From Solirubrobacteraceae bacterium (GTDB taxonomy: Bacteria > Actinomycetota > Thermoleophilia > Solirubrobacterales > Solirubrobacteraceae), in contig JAUXSD010000216.1 of assembly GCA_030681525.1 (NCBI GenBank), forward strand, positions 1-64,000: 64,000 nt of DNA, read 5' to 3'. How positions within the stretch are numbered: position 1 is the stretch's first letter; each line of letters begins with the position of its first letter. The translations under genes and the position numbers were made by a program. The notes below the pieces were generated by a model. That model worked only from the letters and a program-made list of their open reading frames with translations, made no database searches and was not told the DNA's origin. Of this stretch, positions 51,996 to 59,966 are shown piece after piece.

Positions 51996-53216
51996 ATGCG
52001 GCCGTATCGAGCCGGACGCCGCAGGTCGGCGATCCGGCGGGGCATGTTGTTTGCGGCGCTGCTGCTGACCGGCAGCCTGTCGAGCGCAGTCAGCAGCGCG
52101 TCCGCGGCGATCGAGATCACGAAGGAAGCATCGCGGACCGAGTCGCGACCTGGCCAGACCGTCGCGTTCACGATCACGGTGCGCAACACCGGCTTGGTGC
52201 CGGCGACGGTCACCATGACCGACGCGCTACCGCCGAACCTCACGTTCGTGTCCATGGGCGCCACCGGCGGCAGCTGCGTCCAGGAGGGGCCGGTCACCGT
52301 GAGCTGCGTGGCCACGTTGAGCGCATCCGAGGCGTTGACAGTGACCATCTCCACCGTGGGGACAGACCCGGGCAAGTGGTGCAACAGGGCCCAGGCCAGG
52401 GCTGGGACCACGGCCTTCGTCGACGACACCGCGTGTGGCGAAATCGTCATGCCGGTCAGCGACAGCGACGGCGACGGCGTGGCCGACCCGAACGACAACT
52501 GTCCCGACATCCCGAACCCCGGCCAGGCCAACACCGATGGCGACGCGCAGGGCAACGCATGCGACGCCGACGACGACAACGACGGGGTCGCAGACGGCCC
52601 CGACCTGTGCGAGGGCACCTCTCCCGGGACCGTCGTCGCGGGGGATGGCTGCCCGGACCCCGACGGCGACGGGATCTCGACCCACGCCGGTGACAACTGC
52701 CCGAGCGTCGCCAACGACGGCCAGGCCAACACCGACGGCGACGGCCAGGGCGACGCCTGCGACGCCGACGACGACAACGACGGAGTCGACGACAGCGCCG
52801 ACCTGTGCGAGGGCACCCCGGCCGGAACCACCGTCGCAGCGGATGGCTGCCCCGAGCCCGACCCCGACCCCGACGGCGACGGCATCTCGACCAACGCCGG
52901 CGACAACTGCCCGGACATCGCCAACCCCGACCAGGCCAACACCGACGGCGACGCACAGGGCGACGCCTGCGACGCCGATGACGACAACGACAATGTCGTC
53001 GACGGCGCGGACAACTGCCAGTCGACGGCGAACCCCGATCAGCAGGATCTCGACGGTGACGGCATGGGCAGCGCCTGTGACGCGGTCGAGCTGCCGACCG
53101 GCGACGACAAGGAGCAGTGCAGGAACGGCGGGTGGATGTTGTTCTACGACCTCGACGGCCCGCGGTTCAAGAACCAGGGCGACTGCACGAAATTCGTTAC
53201 GCGAGGGCCGAAATGA
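51996..53216 (+). CDS. Exported DUF11 and thrombospondin type 3 repeat protein (copy 1)
   Basis: A 406-residue secreted protein. Residues 1-37 are a signal peptide with an Arg-rich start (MRPYRAGRRRSA) and a hydrophobic core LLLTGSLSSAVSSASA. Residues ~40-150 are a DUF11-like Ig domain (KEASRTESRPGQTVAFTITVRNTG). Then come calcium-binding TSP3 repeats: DSDGDGVADPNDNCPD, DADDDNDGVADGPDLCEG and similar acidic units (~155-365) with paired Cys. The tail is DDKEQCRNGGW and DLDGPRFKNQGDC. Such proteins sit on the cell surface and need Ca2+ for folding. The start at 51996 follows a strong purine-rich ribosome site. Confidence 0.85.
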   Translation: MRPYRAGRRRSAIRRGMLFAALLLTGSLSSAVSSASAAIEITKEASRTESRPGQTVAFTITVRNTGLVPATVTMTDALPPNLTFVSMGATGGSCVQEGPVTVSCVATLSASEALTVTISTVGTDPGKWCNRAQARAGTTAFVDDTACGEIVMPVSDSDGDGVADPNDNCPDIPNPGQANTDGDAQGNACDADDDNDGVADGPDLCEGTSPGTVVAGDGCPDPDGDGISTHAGDNCPSVANDGQANTDGDGQGDACDADDDNDGVDDSADLCEGTPAGTTVAADGCPEPDPDPDGDGISTNAGDNCPDIANPDQANTDGDAQGDACDADDDNDNVVDGADNCQSTANPDQQDLDGDGMGSACDAVELPTGDDKEQCRNGGWMLFYDLDGPRFKNQGDCTKFVTRGPK

Positions 53217-53251
53217 CCCTCGCCGAACAGACCCAAGCGAAGGGGAAAGGT

Positions 53252-54451
53252 ATGCGACCGTATCGAGCCGGACGTCGCAGGTCGGCGATCCACCGGGGCA
53301 CGCTGCTTGCGGCGTTGCTGCTCACCGGCAGCCTGTGGATCGGAGTCAGCAGCGCCTCCGCGGAGGTCGTCATCTCGAAGTCGGCATCGGCGACCGTGTC
53401 GCACGTCGACGAAAACGTCCACTTCACGCTGACCGTGACCAACACCGGTGCTCTGCCGGCGACGGCGACCGTGCGAGACACGCTGCCGCCGAACTTCGTA
53501 TATGTGTCTGTGATCTCGGCGATCATCACCGAGTGCACCCAGGCTCCTGCAGGCACCCTGACCTGCCAGGTCGCGTTGCCCGCGTCGCAGAGTGGGACGG
53601 TGGTCATCGTGGCCGCTGGCACCAGCCCGGGGCCGTGGTCCAACCAGGCCTCGGTGACCTCAGGCACCGTCACGACGGACAGCAACATCGTGTCTGGCGT
53701 CATCCTCCCCCGCGACATCGACGGCGACGGTGTGGCCGACGAGCTCGACAACTGTCCCCGCAACCCGAACCCCGGTCAGGCCAACACGGACGGTGATGCG
53801 CAGGGCGACGCGTGCGACGCCGATGACGACAACGACGGTGTCGGCGACGGCGCCGACGGGTGCGAGGGCACCCCGGCCGGCACGACCGTCGCGGCCGACG
53901 GCTGCGCCGACCCCGACGGCGACGGCATCTCCACCAACGCCGGCGACAACTGCCCCGACGTGGCCAACGACGACCAAGCCAACACCGACGGCGACGGCCA
54001 GGGCGACGCGTGCGACGCCGATGACGACAACGACGGTGTCGGCGACGACGCCGACGGGTGCGAGGGCACCCCGGCCGGCACGGCCGTCGCGACGGACGGC
54101 TGCGCCGACCCCGACGGTGACGGCATCTCCACCAACGCCGGCGACAACTGCCCCGCCGACGCCAACCCCGACCAGGCCAACAGCGACGGCGACGCACAGG
54201 GTGACGTCTGCGACCCCGATGACGACAACGACAACGTTGCCGACGGCGCGGACAACTGCCAGTTCACCGCCAACCCCGATCAGCAGGATCTTGACGGCGA
54301 CGGCATGGGCAGCGCCTGTGACGCGGCCGAGCTGCCGACGGACAAGGAGCAGTGCAAGGACGGCGGGTGGAAGCTGTTCTACGGCGTCGACGGCCCGCGC
54401 TTCGAAAATCAGGGTGACTGCGTGAGCTTCGTCCAGCGGGGACCGAGATGA
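53252..54451 (+). CDS. Exported DUF11 and thrombospondin type 3 repeat protein (copy 2)
   Basis: A 399-residue tandem paralogue of the preceding gene: the same signal peptide opening MRPYRAGRRRSAIHRG, a DUF11-like domain (KSASATVSHVDENVHFTLTVTNTG), TSP3 repeats with the recurring DGDGISTNAGDNCP and ACDADDDNDGV units, and a similar tail KEQCKDGGWKLFYGVDGPRFENQGDC. The DUF11 half is clearly more diverged than the repeat and tail parts. An upstream ATG at 53213 overlaps the first gene's stop (ATGA) and would prepend 13 residues; 53252 matches the start of copy 1 and has AAGGGGAAAGG upstream. Confidence 0.85.
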   Translation: MRPYRAGRRRSAIHRGTLLAALLLTGSLWIGVSSASAEVVISKSASATVSHVDENVHFTLTVTNTGALPATATVRDTLPPNFVYVSVISAIITECTQAPAGTLTCQVALPASQSGTVVIVAAGTSPGPWSNQASVTSGTVTTDSNIVSGVILPRDIDGDGVADELDNCPRNPNPGQANTDGDAQGDACDADDDNDGVGDGADGCEGTPAGTTVAADGCADPDGDGISTNAGDNCPDVANDDQANTDGDGQGDACDADDDNDGVGDDADGCEGTPAGTAVATDGCADPDGDGISTNAGDNCPADANPDQANSDGDAQGDVCDPDDDNDNVADGADNCQFTANPDQQDLDGDGMGSACDAAELPTDKEQCKDGGWKLFYGVDGPRFENQGDCVSFVQRGPR

Positions 54452-54830
54452 CCTCGCCGACACGATCGTCCTGACCTTCGACCTCGGCGAAGACCCGCGG
54501 AGATCGAGTGGGTACGTGGCCCGGCCGTCGCGACGGCGCTGCCGGCCTGGCCGCGCAGGCTGTCGAGCTGGGCCTGGCCGACGAGCTGCGCATGTTCCGC
54601 TATCCGGTCGTCCTCGGTGGCGGCACGCCGTTCCTACCGCCGGTCGCCGACGCGGTCCGGCTCGAAGACCACCGGCGAGCCGCCGGCAGTTGCACGATGC
54701 CCGCACCTGCTTCGTCGGGTAGGCGAAGGCGACACGTGCCGTCGACGCCTGGGACACGTGGCCGGACCCCGCCGGACCGGTCGAGCCGAAGGGCGCCCCG
54801 GGGCGGGCCGCCCTGAGAGAAACTTGCGCG
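54452..54830 (+). pseudogene. Strip of duplicated gene fragments (NodB start piece and DHFR-family piece)
   Basis: This gap holds no intact gene but two recognisable relics. At 54459-54475, GACACGATCGTCCTGAC matches exactly the start of the deacetylase gene (54837-54853), and the frame continues as TFDLGED. At 54540-54665 is a gapless 126-base copy of 43593-43718 of the DHFR-like gene with 6 mismatches (about 95% identity), encoding AGLAAQAVELGLADELRMF. The rest has no similarity that I can see. A hairpin with AGGGCG/CGCCCT ends lies at 54790-54814. Confidence 0.7.
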
Positions 54831-55667
54831 ATGACCGACACGATCGTCCTGACGATCGACAACCTCGGCGAGGCGGCCGAGCTCGAGCAGGGCAGGTGGC
54901 CGGCCGGCGCCCCACGCGGGCAGCATCCGTCGGTCACGCAGGTGCTCCCGCGCCTGCTGGACCTGCTCGACGCGATCGCGCTGCGGGCCACCTTCTTCGT
55001 CGAGGCCGTCAACACCCGGGACTATCCGGCGGCGCTACTGGAGATCGCCGCGCGCGGGCACGAGCTGGGCTTCCATGCCTGGCGCCACGAGCGCTGGGCC
55101 AACCTCTCCGACGACGACGAGCAGGACGTCATCGACCGCAGCTTCGCCGCCTACGCGCAGCTCGGCCTCGACGTCCGCGCGTTCCGCCCGCCGGGCGGCG
55201 GGCTGAACCGGCACACGACCCGGCGGCTGCGCGCCGCCGGGGTGTCGTGGTGCTCGGCGAAGGGCGAGCGGGCCGGCGTCGACGACGCCGGAATGGCCCA
55301 CCTGCCGTTTCGCTGGGACCTCGTCGACGCGACCTACCTCCACCGGCCGTTCGCCGGCCTGCGCGCCGAGCGCGGCCTGCCGGCGCGGCCGCTGGCGCCG
55401 CAGCAGGCCGTCGTCCGGCTGACCGATGAGCTCGGCGCCGAACCCGACCCGACCGCCGCCACGCTCGTCCTGCATCCGTTCCTCATGGCGGGCGACGCGG
55501 CGTGGTCCGCCTACGAAGGGCTCCTGCGCGAGCTGGCGGGGCGCGCGGCCGCCGGCGCCGTCCGTGTCCTGCCCGGTGGCCTCGCGGCCGCCGGGCTTCT
55601 CGGCCGCCACGCTGCCCCGCTGCCGGTCGTCGGGTCGTCCATCGGTTCGCTGGATGTCCAGAATTGA
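54831..55667 (+). CDS. Polysaccharide deacetylase family (NodB-like) protein
   Basis: A 278-residue protein of the NodB homology fold. TIVLTIDNLGEA replaces the usual TFDDG strand (one acidic residue, Asp9, retained), then ATFFVEAV, the metal-binding motif as ARGHELGFHAWRHERW, FRPPGGGLNRHTTRRL (motif 3), and LVLHPFLM near the end with the last His. It would remove acetyl groups from cell-wall or exopolysaccharide sugars; with the changed first motif the substrate may differ. No signal peptide is visible, so it is likely cytoplasmic. A degenerate copy of its 5' end lies about 380 bases upstream. Confidence 0.8.
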   Translation: MTDTIVLTIDNLGEAAELEQGRWPAGAPRGQHPSVTQVLPRLLDLLDAIALRATFFVEAVNTRDYPAALLEIAARGHELGFHAWRHERWANLSDDDEQDVIDRSFAAYAQLGLDVRAFRPPGGGLNRHTTRRLRAAGVSWCSAKGERAGVDDAGMAHLPFRWDLVDATYLHRPFAGLRAERGLPARPLAPQQAVVRLTDELGAEPDPTAATLVLHPFLMAGDAAWSAYEGLLRELAGRAAAGAVRVLPGGLAAAGLLGRHAAPLPVVGSSIGSLDVQN

Positions 55668-55703
55668 GTGGCCCGGGGCCGCCGCCCGCCCTAGCGTGCT
55701 CGC

Positions 55704-55898
55704 ATGGAGCACATGCCCCCGACCTGCTGTCGACTCTGCGGGCAGGCCCCCTCGCCGGGTGCACGCTTCTGCCGGCGCTGCGGCGGCCGGCTGCCCAAGC
55801 CGGGTGACGGGTCCGATCCGCACCACGACGGTCCCCAGGCCGGCGCTCCCGGGACGGGCGAACGAGAGATCCCTCGTCCGCGGCCTTCCGACGGTTAG
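55704..55898 (+). CDS. Small zinc-ribbon protein
   Basis: A 64-residue peptide: MEHMPPTCCRLCGQAPSPG, then ARFCRRCGGRLPKPG gives a CxxC-n-CxxC zinc ribbon like the one that begins the cyclase-ATPase protein at 56.7 kb (CADCGNR...FCEQCGA). A Pro/Gly/Asp-rich tail follows. It lies 36 bases after the deacetylase and 9 bases before the Crp-family gene. It may be a partner that shares an interaction surface with the cyclase protein, or merely a short zinc-binding peptide. Confidence 0.55.
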   Translation: MEHMPPTCCRLCGQAPSPGARFCRRCGGRLPKPGDGSDPHHDGPQAGAPGTGEREIPRPRPSDG

Positions 55899-55907
55899 GA
55901 TCGCCCC

Positions 55908-56585
55908 GTGGTGGTCGAGCGGGCCGAGCCCGGCACCTTCCTGTCGCTGCTCTCGGACGGCGACCTAGCCGCGTTGCTCAAGCTCGGCACCTTCCGCCGG
56001 TTCGCCAGCGGCGAGCGCATGATGCGCCAGGGCGAGCCGGGCGACCGCGTGCTCGTCCTGCTCGAGGGCCACGTGAAGGCGACCAGCGTCGACTCGCACG
56101 GTCGCGAGATGGTGCTCAGCATCCGCGGGCCGGGCGACGTCCTCGGGGAGCTCACGTTCAGCCATGGCGAGCCGCGCTCGAGCAACGTCATCGCGATCGA
56201 GCCGGCCCAGGCCCAGGCGGTCGCGGCCTCCGATTTCCGCCTGTACCTCGCGCAGAGACCCGCCGCCGCGCTGACGCTGATCGACGTGATCAGCCGGCGG
56301 TTTCGCGACGCCAACAGCAAGCGCGTCCAGTTCGGCGACCTCGACTCGGTCGGCCGCGTGGCGGCCCGGTTGATCGAGCTTTGCGAGCGCTACGGCGAGC
56401 GGACCGACGCGGGGATCCAGATCGGCCTTCCGGTCACCCAGGAGGACCTCGGAAGCTGGACCGCATCCTCGCGCGCCGGCGTCGCCAGCGCCCTGCGAAC
56501 GATGCGGGACCTCGGCTGGATCAAGACCGAGCGCCGGCGCATCACCGTCCTCGACCTCGAGGCGCTCACACAGCGCGCCGCCTGA
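55908..56585 (+). CDS. Crp/Fnr-family transcriptional regulator
   Basis: A 225-residue protein from GTG 55908. Residues ~10-125 are a cyclic-nucleotide-binding barrel (FRRFASGERMMRQGEPGDRVLVLLEGHVKATSVDSHGREMVLSIRGPGDVLGELTF); the phosphate-binding region reads GELTFSHGEPRSSNV. A dimer helix and Crp-type winged helix follow: VAARLIELCERYGE, LPVTQEDLGSWTASSRAGVASALRTMRDLGWIKTERRRITVLD. The FNR Cys cluster is absent. It lies just before a cyclase-domain protein, so cNMP signalling is suggested, but the cyclase site there looks degenerate. Confidence 0.87.
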   Translation: MVVERAEPGTFLSLLSDGDLAALLKLGTFRRFASGERMMRQGEPGDRVLVLLEGHVKATSVDSHGREMVLSIRGPGDVLGELTFSHGEPRSSNVIAIEPAQAQAVAASDFRLYLAQRPAAALTLIDVISRRFRDANSKRVQFGDLDSVGRVAARLIELCERYGERTDAGIQIGLPVTQEDLGSWTASSRAGVASALRTMRDLGWIKTERRRITVLDLEALTQRAA

Positions 56586-56717
56586 CGCGGCGTTGCGGCC
56601 TCGCGCGCTCCCGGACCCTCCGCGCAGCACCGTGCGCTCGGTCGCGCGACCGATCTGCCGAAAGTAGGGGTGACAGGAGCCGCAGCGGCCCGTAGGCTCG
56701 CGCTTTTCGGGACGGGG

Positions 56718-59700
56718 ATGACGGGGATGAGACGCTGCGCCGACTGCGGGAATCGCGCCACCACGCGCGCGCGGTTCTGCGAGCAGTGCGGAGCGGCGCT
56801 CACGCCGAACGCCAAGCCGTTGCGGGCTCCCCGGACGCTCGAGGCCAAGATCCTCAGACAGCGAGCCGGGATCGAGGGCGAGCGCAAGCAGGTGACGGTC
56901 ATGTACACCGACATCGTCGGCTCGATGGAGCTGACCCGCGCGCTGGATGCCGAGCGCTACGGCGTCGTCCTCGATCGCTTCCTGGCGATCGCCGCCGACG
57001 CGGTCCACGAGTTCGAGGGAACCGTCAACCAGTTCACCGGTGACGGCCTCCTGGCGGTCTTCGGCGCGCCGCTGGCGCACGAGGACCACGCGCGGCGCGC
57101 CTGCCTGGCGGTCCTTCGGCTCCAGCGCGAGGTGGCGCAGCTGGCCGCCGAGACCGCGCGCCGCGACGGCGTCCGGTTCGCGGTCCGCTGCGGGTGCAAC
57201 TCGGGCGAGGTGATCGTGGGCGCGATCGGCGATGACGTGCACATGGACTTCGTGCCGATCGGCAGCACGACGGCACTGGGCAAGCGGATCGAGTCGCTGG
57301 CCCCGGCGGGGTCGACGGCGATCAGCGCGTCCACCGCCGCCCTGGTCGAAGGCGAGTTCGAACTGCGCGAGCTCGGCCGGTTCGAGGTCAAGGGCGAGCC
57401 GACGCCGCAGCGCGTGCTGGAGCTGGTCGGACCGGGAACCGCGCAGACGCGCCTGGCGGCTGTGGCCGCCACGCGCGGCCTGTCGGTGTTCGTCGGTCGC
57501 GATGCGGAGAGCGCGGAGCTTCTGGCCGCGCTCGAGCGCGCCGTGGCCGGCGACGGGCGGGCGATCGGGATCGTCGGCGACGCGGGCGTGGGCAAGAGCC
57601 GTCTCGTGCACGAGTTTGTCGCCGGCTGCGCTGCGCGCGGGCTGGTGGTCAACGCGACGGGCGGTGTCGCGCACGGCCGCTACGTCCCGTTCCTGCCGAT
57701 CCTCGCCCTGTACCGCGCGTACTTCGGCATCGGTGAGCGCGACGTGCCCGAGATCGCCCGCGAGCGCATCGAGCGCACGCTGCGGGCCCTCGATCCGGCG
57801 TTGACGGCCGACGTGCCGCTGCTGTGCGAGTTCCTCGGCGTCGCGGGTGCCGACCGGCCGCCTGTGCTGCCGGATCCCGTGGCGCGCCGGCGCCGGCTCC
57901 TGACGGCGCTGACCCGCATCTTCACGACGCGCAGCCGCCGCGAGCCGGCGGTGCTGGTGGTCGAGGACCTGCACTGGATCGACGACGCGAGCGACGCGTT
58001 TCTCGAGGAGCTCGCCGAGGCGGTGGTCGGCACCCGGACGCTCCTGATCTGCACCTATCGGCCGGATTACGATGCCGCGTGGACCAGCCACGAGGCGCAC
58101 GCCCAGCTCAGCCTCGGTCCACTGCCGGTCGACGCGAGCGACGATCTGCTGACCGGGCTGCTCGGATGCGACCGCTCGCTCGACGGCCTCCCGACCCTGA
58201 TCGAGGCGCGCACCCGCGGCAACCCGTTCTTCATCGAGGAGATCGTGCAGGCACTCGTCGAGGGGGGCCACCTCACCGGAGCGCGCGGGCAGTATCGGCT
58301 CGTCGCCGAACTGGACGGGCTGGTGCTGCCCGCGACGGTTCAGGCGGCGCTCTCGGCGCGTATCGACCGCTTGCCCGCGCGTGCCAAGGCGCTGGTGCAG
58401 ACGATGTCCGTGATCGGCAGCGAGGTCCCCGCGCCGATCTTGAGCGAGGTCGCCGATCTCGGCGAGGGCCAGCTCGCCGAAGCGGTTGAGATCCTCGCCG
58501 CCGCGCAGTGGGTCATCCTCGCCGGCGCGGGCGACAGCCGCGAGTACGCGTTCAAGCACCCCCTGACGCAGGAGGTCGCCTACCGGTCGCAGCTCTCGGG
58601 ACAGCGAGCGCGCACGCACGAGGCGGTCGCCGCCGCGATCGAGCGCACCTATCCCGACGGGCTGGACCAGCGAGCCGCCCTCCTGGCCCACCACTGCGAG
58701 GCTGCGGGCGACATGCTCCAGGCCGCCGCCTGGCACGCGCGCGCGGCCGCCTGGGCCGAGGTCGCGTCTCCGGCCGACAGCATGCGTCACTGGCGCCGCG
58801 TCCGCCACCTGGCGAGCGCGCTCGAGCCCTCCCCCGAACGCGACGAGCTGGCGACCAAGGCCGCAGCCGGCATCCTGAGCCTGGCCTGGCGGCTCGGGAT
58901 CTCACCCGAGGAATCCGCGGCGCTCCACGCCGAGGGTTCGGACGCCGAGCGCCTTCGTCTCGATCTCTTCTACGCGGGGAGCCTCATGCACAGCGGCCGT
59001 GAGCGGGAGGGGCTCGAAGGGTTTCGCGCGGCCCATCGGCAGGCCGTCGCGGACTGTGAGCCCGGGCGCGCGCTGACGGCGTCCACGGGCGTGGCCTACG
59101 CCAACTGGATCGCAGGGTCGTTGAGCGAGGCGTCGGAGACGATCGACCGCGCGCTTGCGCTGGCCGGTGGCGACCCGACGACGGGCTCCGGGATCGCGTT
59201 TCGTTGCCCGCTCGCGCATTCCATCGGCGACCGCGGCCGCAGCATCGGATACATGGGCCGGCTCGACGAGGCGCGCCGCGCGTTCGACCTCGCGATCGAG
59301 CTGGCCCGCGAGCACGGCGACCCCGAGACGGAGTCGGCCGCACACGCGAACCTCGCGCACCTCGAAGTCGACGCCGGGGACGTCGAGGCCGCACTCCGCA
59401 ACGCCGCGCTGGGCCTCGCGATCGCCGAGCCGGCCGCCAACGCGATTCACATCATCGCCTGCACGAGCCCCGCCGCCGCGGCCCAGGTCCGCGCGGGACA
59501 CCATGCCGACGGGCTCGCGCGGGCTGCGGCGAACCTGGCGACGATCCGAGAGCTGGGGATCGGTCTGTACTTCGAGCCGCTGCTGCTCGCGACGATCGCC
59601 CACGCCCAGCTTGCGCTCGGCAAGCCCGGCGAGGCGCTCGCCGCCGCCGAGCAGGCCGTCGAGATCATGGACGCCCGGGGCCTCAAGACGTGCGCGCTGC

Positions 59701-59966
59701 GCGCGCCGATCACGCTCGCACAGGTCCTGCTCGCCACCCAGGGCGACGCCGCCGGCGACCGCGTCGACGCGGTGCTCGCACGCGCGCTGGCCGTCGCGCG
59801 CGAAAGCCACGCGCGCGTCTTCGAACCGCCGATCCATCGCGAGCTCGCGGCGCTGGCCCGCCTGCGCGGCGACGACGTCACGGCCGCACGCCAGCAGGCC
59901 GCGGCGGAACGGATGGTCGCGGCGATGCGGTCCGCGACCGCCTACGGCGACGCGCTCAGCGGGTAG
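56718..59966 (+). CDS. Zinc-ribbon, class III cyclase-like domain and AAA-ATPase/TPR signalling protein
   Basis: A ~1,080-residue protein: zinc ribbon (CADCGNR, FCEQCGA), class III nucleotide cyclase domain (~50-220), AAA ATPase with Walker A VGDAGVGKSRLVHEF and Walker B VLVVEDLHWIDD, and TPR-like repeats to the end. In the cyclase domain both metal-binding Asp are present (MYTDIVGS, FTGDGLLAVF), but the transition-state segment reads VPIGSTTALGKRIES, with Ala where the catalytic Asn stands (GDxVNLAxR pattern); the Arg is retained. Activity is therefore doubtful, and the domain may only bind nucleotide. The start may be 56670, 56718 or 56727. It follows the Crp-family gene by 132 bases. Confidence 0.85.
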   Translation: MTGMRRCADCGNRATTRARFCEQCGAALTPNAKPLRAPRTLEAKILRQRAGIEGERKQVTVMYTDIVGSMELTRALDAERYGVVLDRFLAIAADAVHEFEGTVNQFTGDGLLAVFGAPLAHEDHARRACLAVLRLQREVAQLAAETARRDGVRFAVRCGCNSGEVIVGAIGDDVHMDFVPIGSTTALGKRIESLAPAGSTAISASTAALVEGEFELRELGRFEVKGEPTPQRVLELVGPGTAQTRLAAVAATRGLSVFVGRDAESAELLAALERAVAGDGRAIGIVGDAGVGKSRLVHEFVAGCAARGLVVNATGGVAHGRYVPFLPILALYRAYFGIGERDVPEIARERIERTLRALDPALTADVPLLCEFLGVAGADRPPVLPDPVARRRRLLTALTRIFTTRSRREPAVLVVEDLHWIDDASDAFLEELAEAVVGTRTLLICTYRPDYDAAWTSHEAHAQLSLGPLPVDASDDLLTGLLGCDRSLDGLPTLIEARTRGNPFFIEEIVQALVEGGHLTGARGQYRLVAELDGLVLPATVQAALSARIDRLPARAKALVQTMSVIGSEVPAPILSEVADLGEGQLAEAVEILAAAQWVILAGAGDSREYAFKHPLTQEVAYRSQLSGQRARTHEAVAAAIERTYPDGLDQRAALLAHHCEAAGDMLQAAAWHARAAAWAEVASPADSMRHWRRVRHLASALEPSPERDELATKAAAGILSLAWRLGISPEESAALHAEGSDAERLRLDLFYAGSLMHSGREREGLEGFRAAHRQAVADCEPGRALTASTGVAYANWIAGSLSEASETIDRALALAGGDPTTGSGIAFRCPLAHSIGDRGRSIGYMGRLDEARRAFDLAIELAREHGDPETESAAHANLAHLEVDAGDVEAALRNAALGLAIAEPAANAIHIIACTSPAAAAQVRAGHHADGLARAAANLATIRELGIGLYFEPLLLATIAHAQLALGKPGEALAAAEQAVEIMDARGLKTCALRAPITLAQVLLATQGDAAGDRVDAVLARALAVARESHARVFEPPIHRELAALARLRGDDVTAARQQAAAERMVAAMRSATAYGDALSG

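Noticed and set aside
52440-54330. Periodic DNA repeats that could suggest a CRISPR or satellite array
   Set aside because: The repeats are coding TSP3 units in frame with variable spacing and no short identical repeat/spacer pattern.
54508-54816. 102-codon plus-strand open frame as a functional gene
   Set aside because: Its only recognisable part is a 95%-identical fragment of the DHFR-family gene; both ends are unrelated sequence, so it was called a relic.
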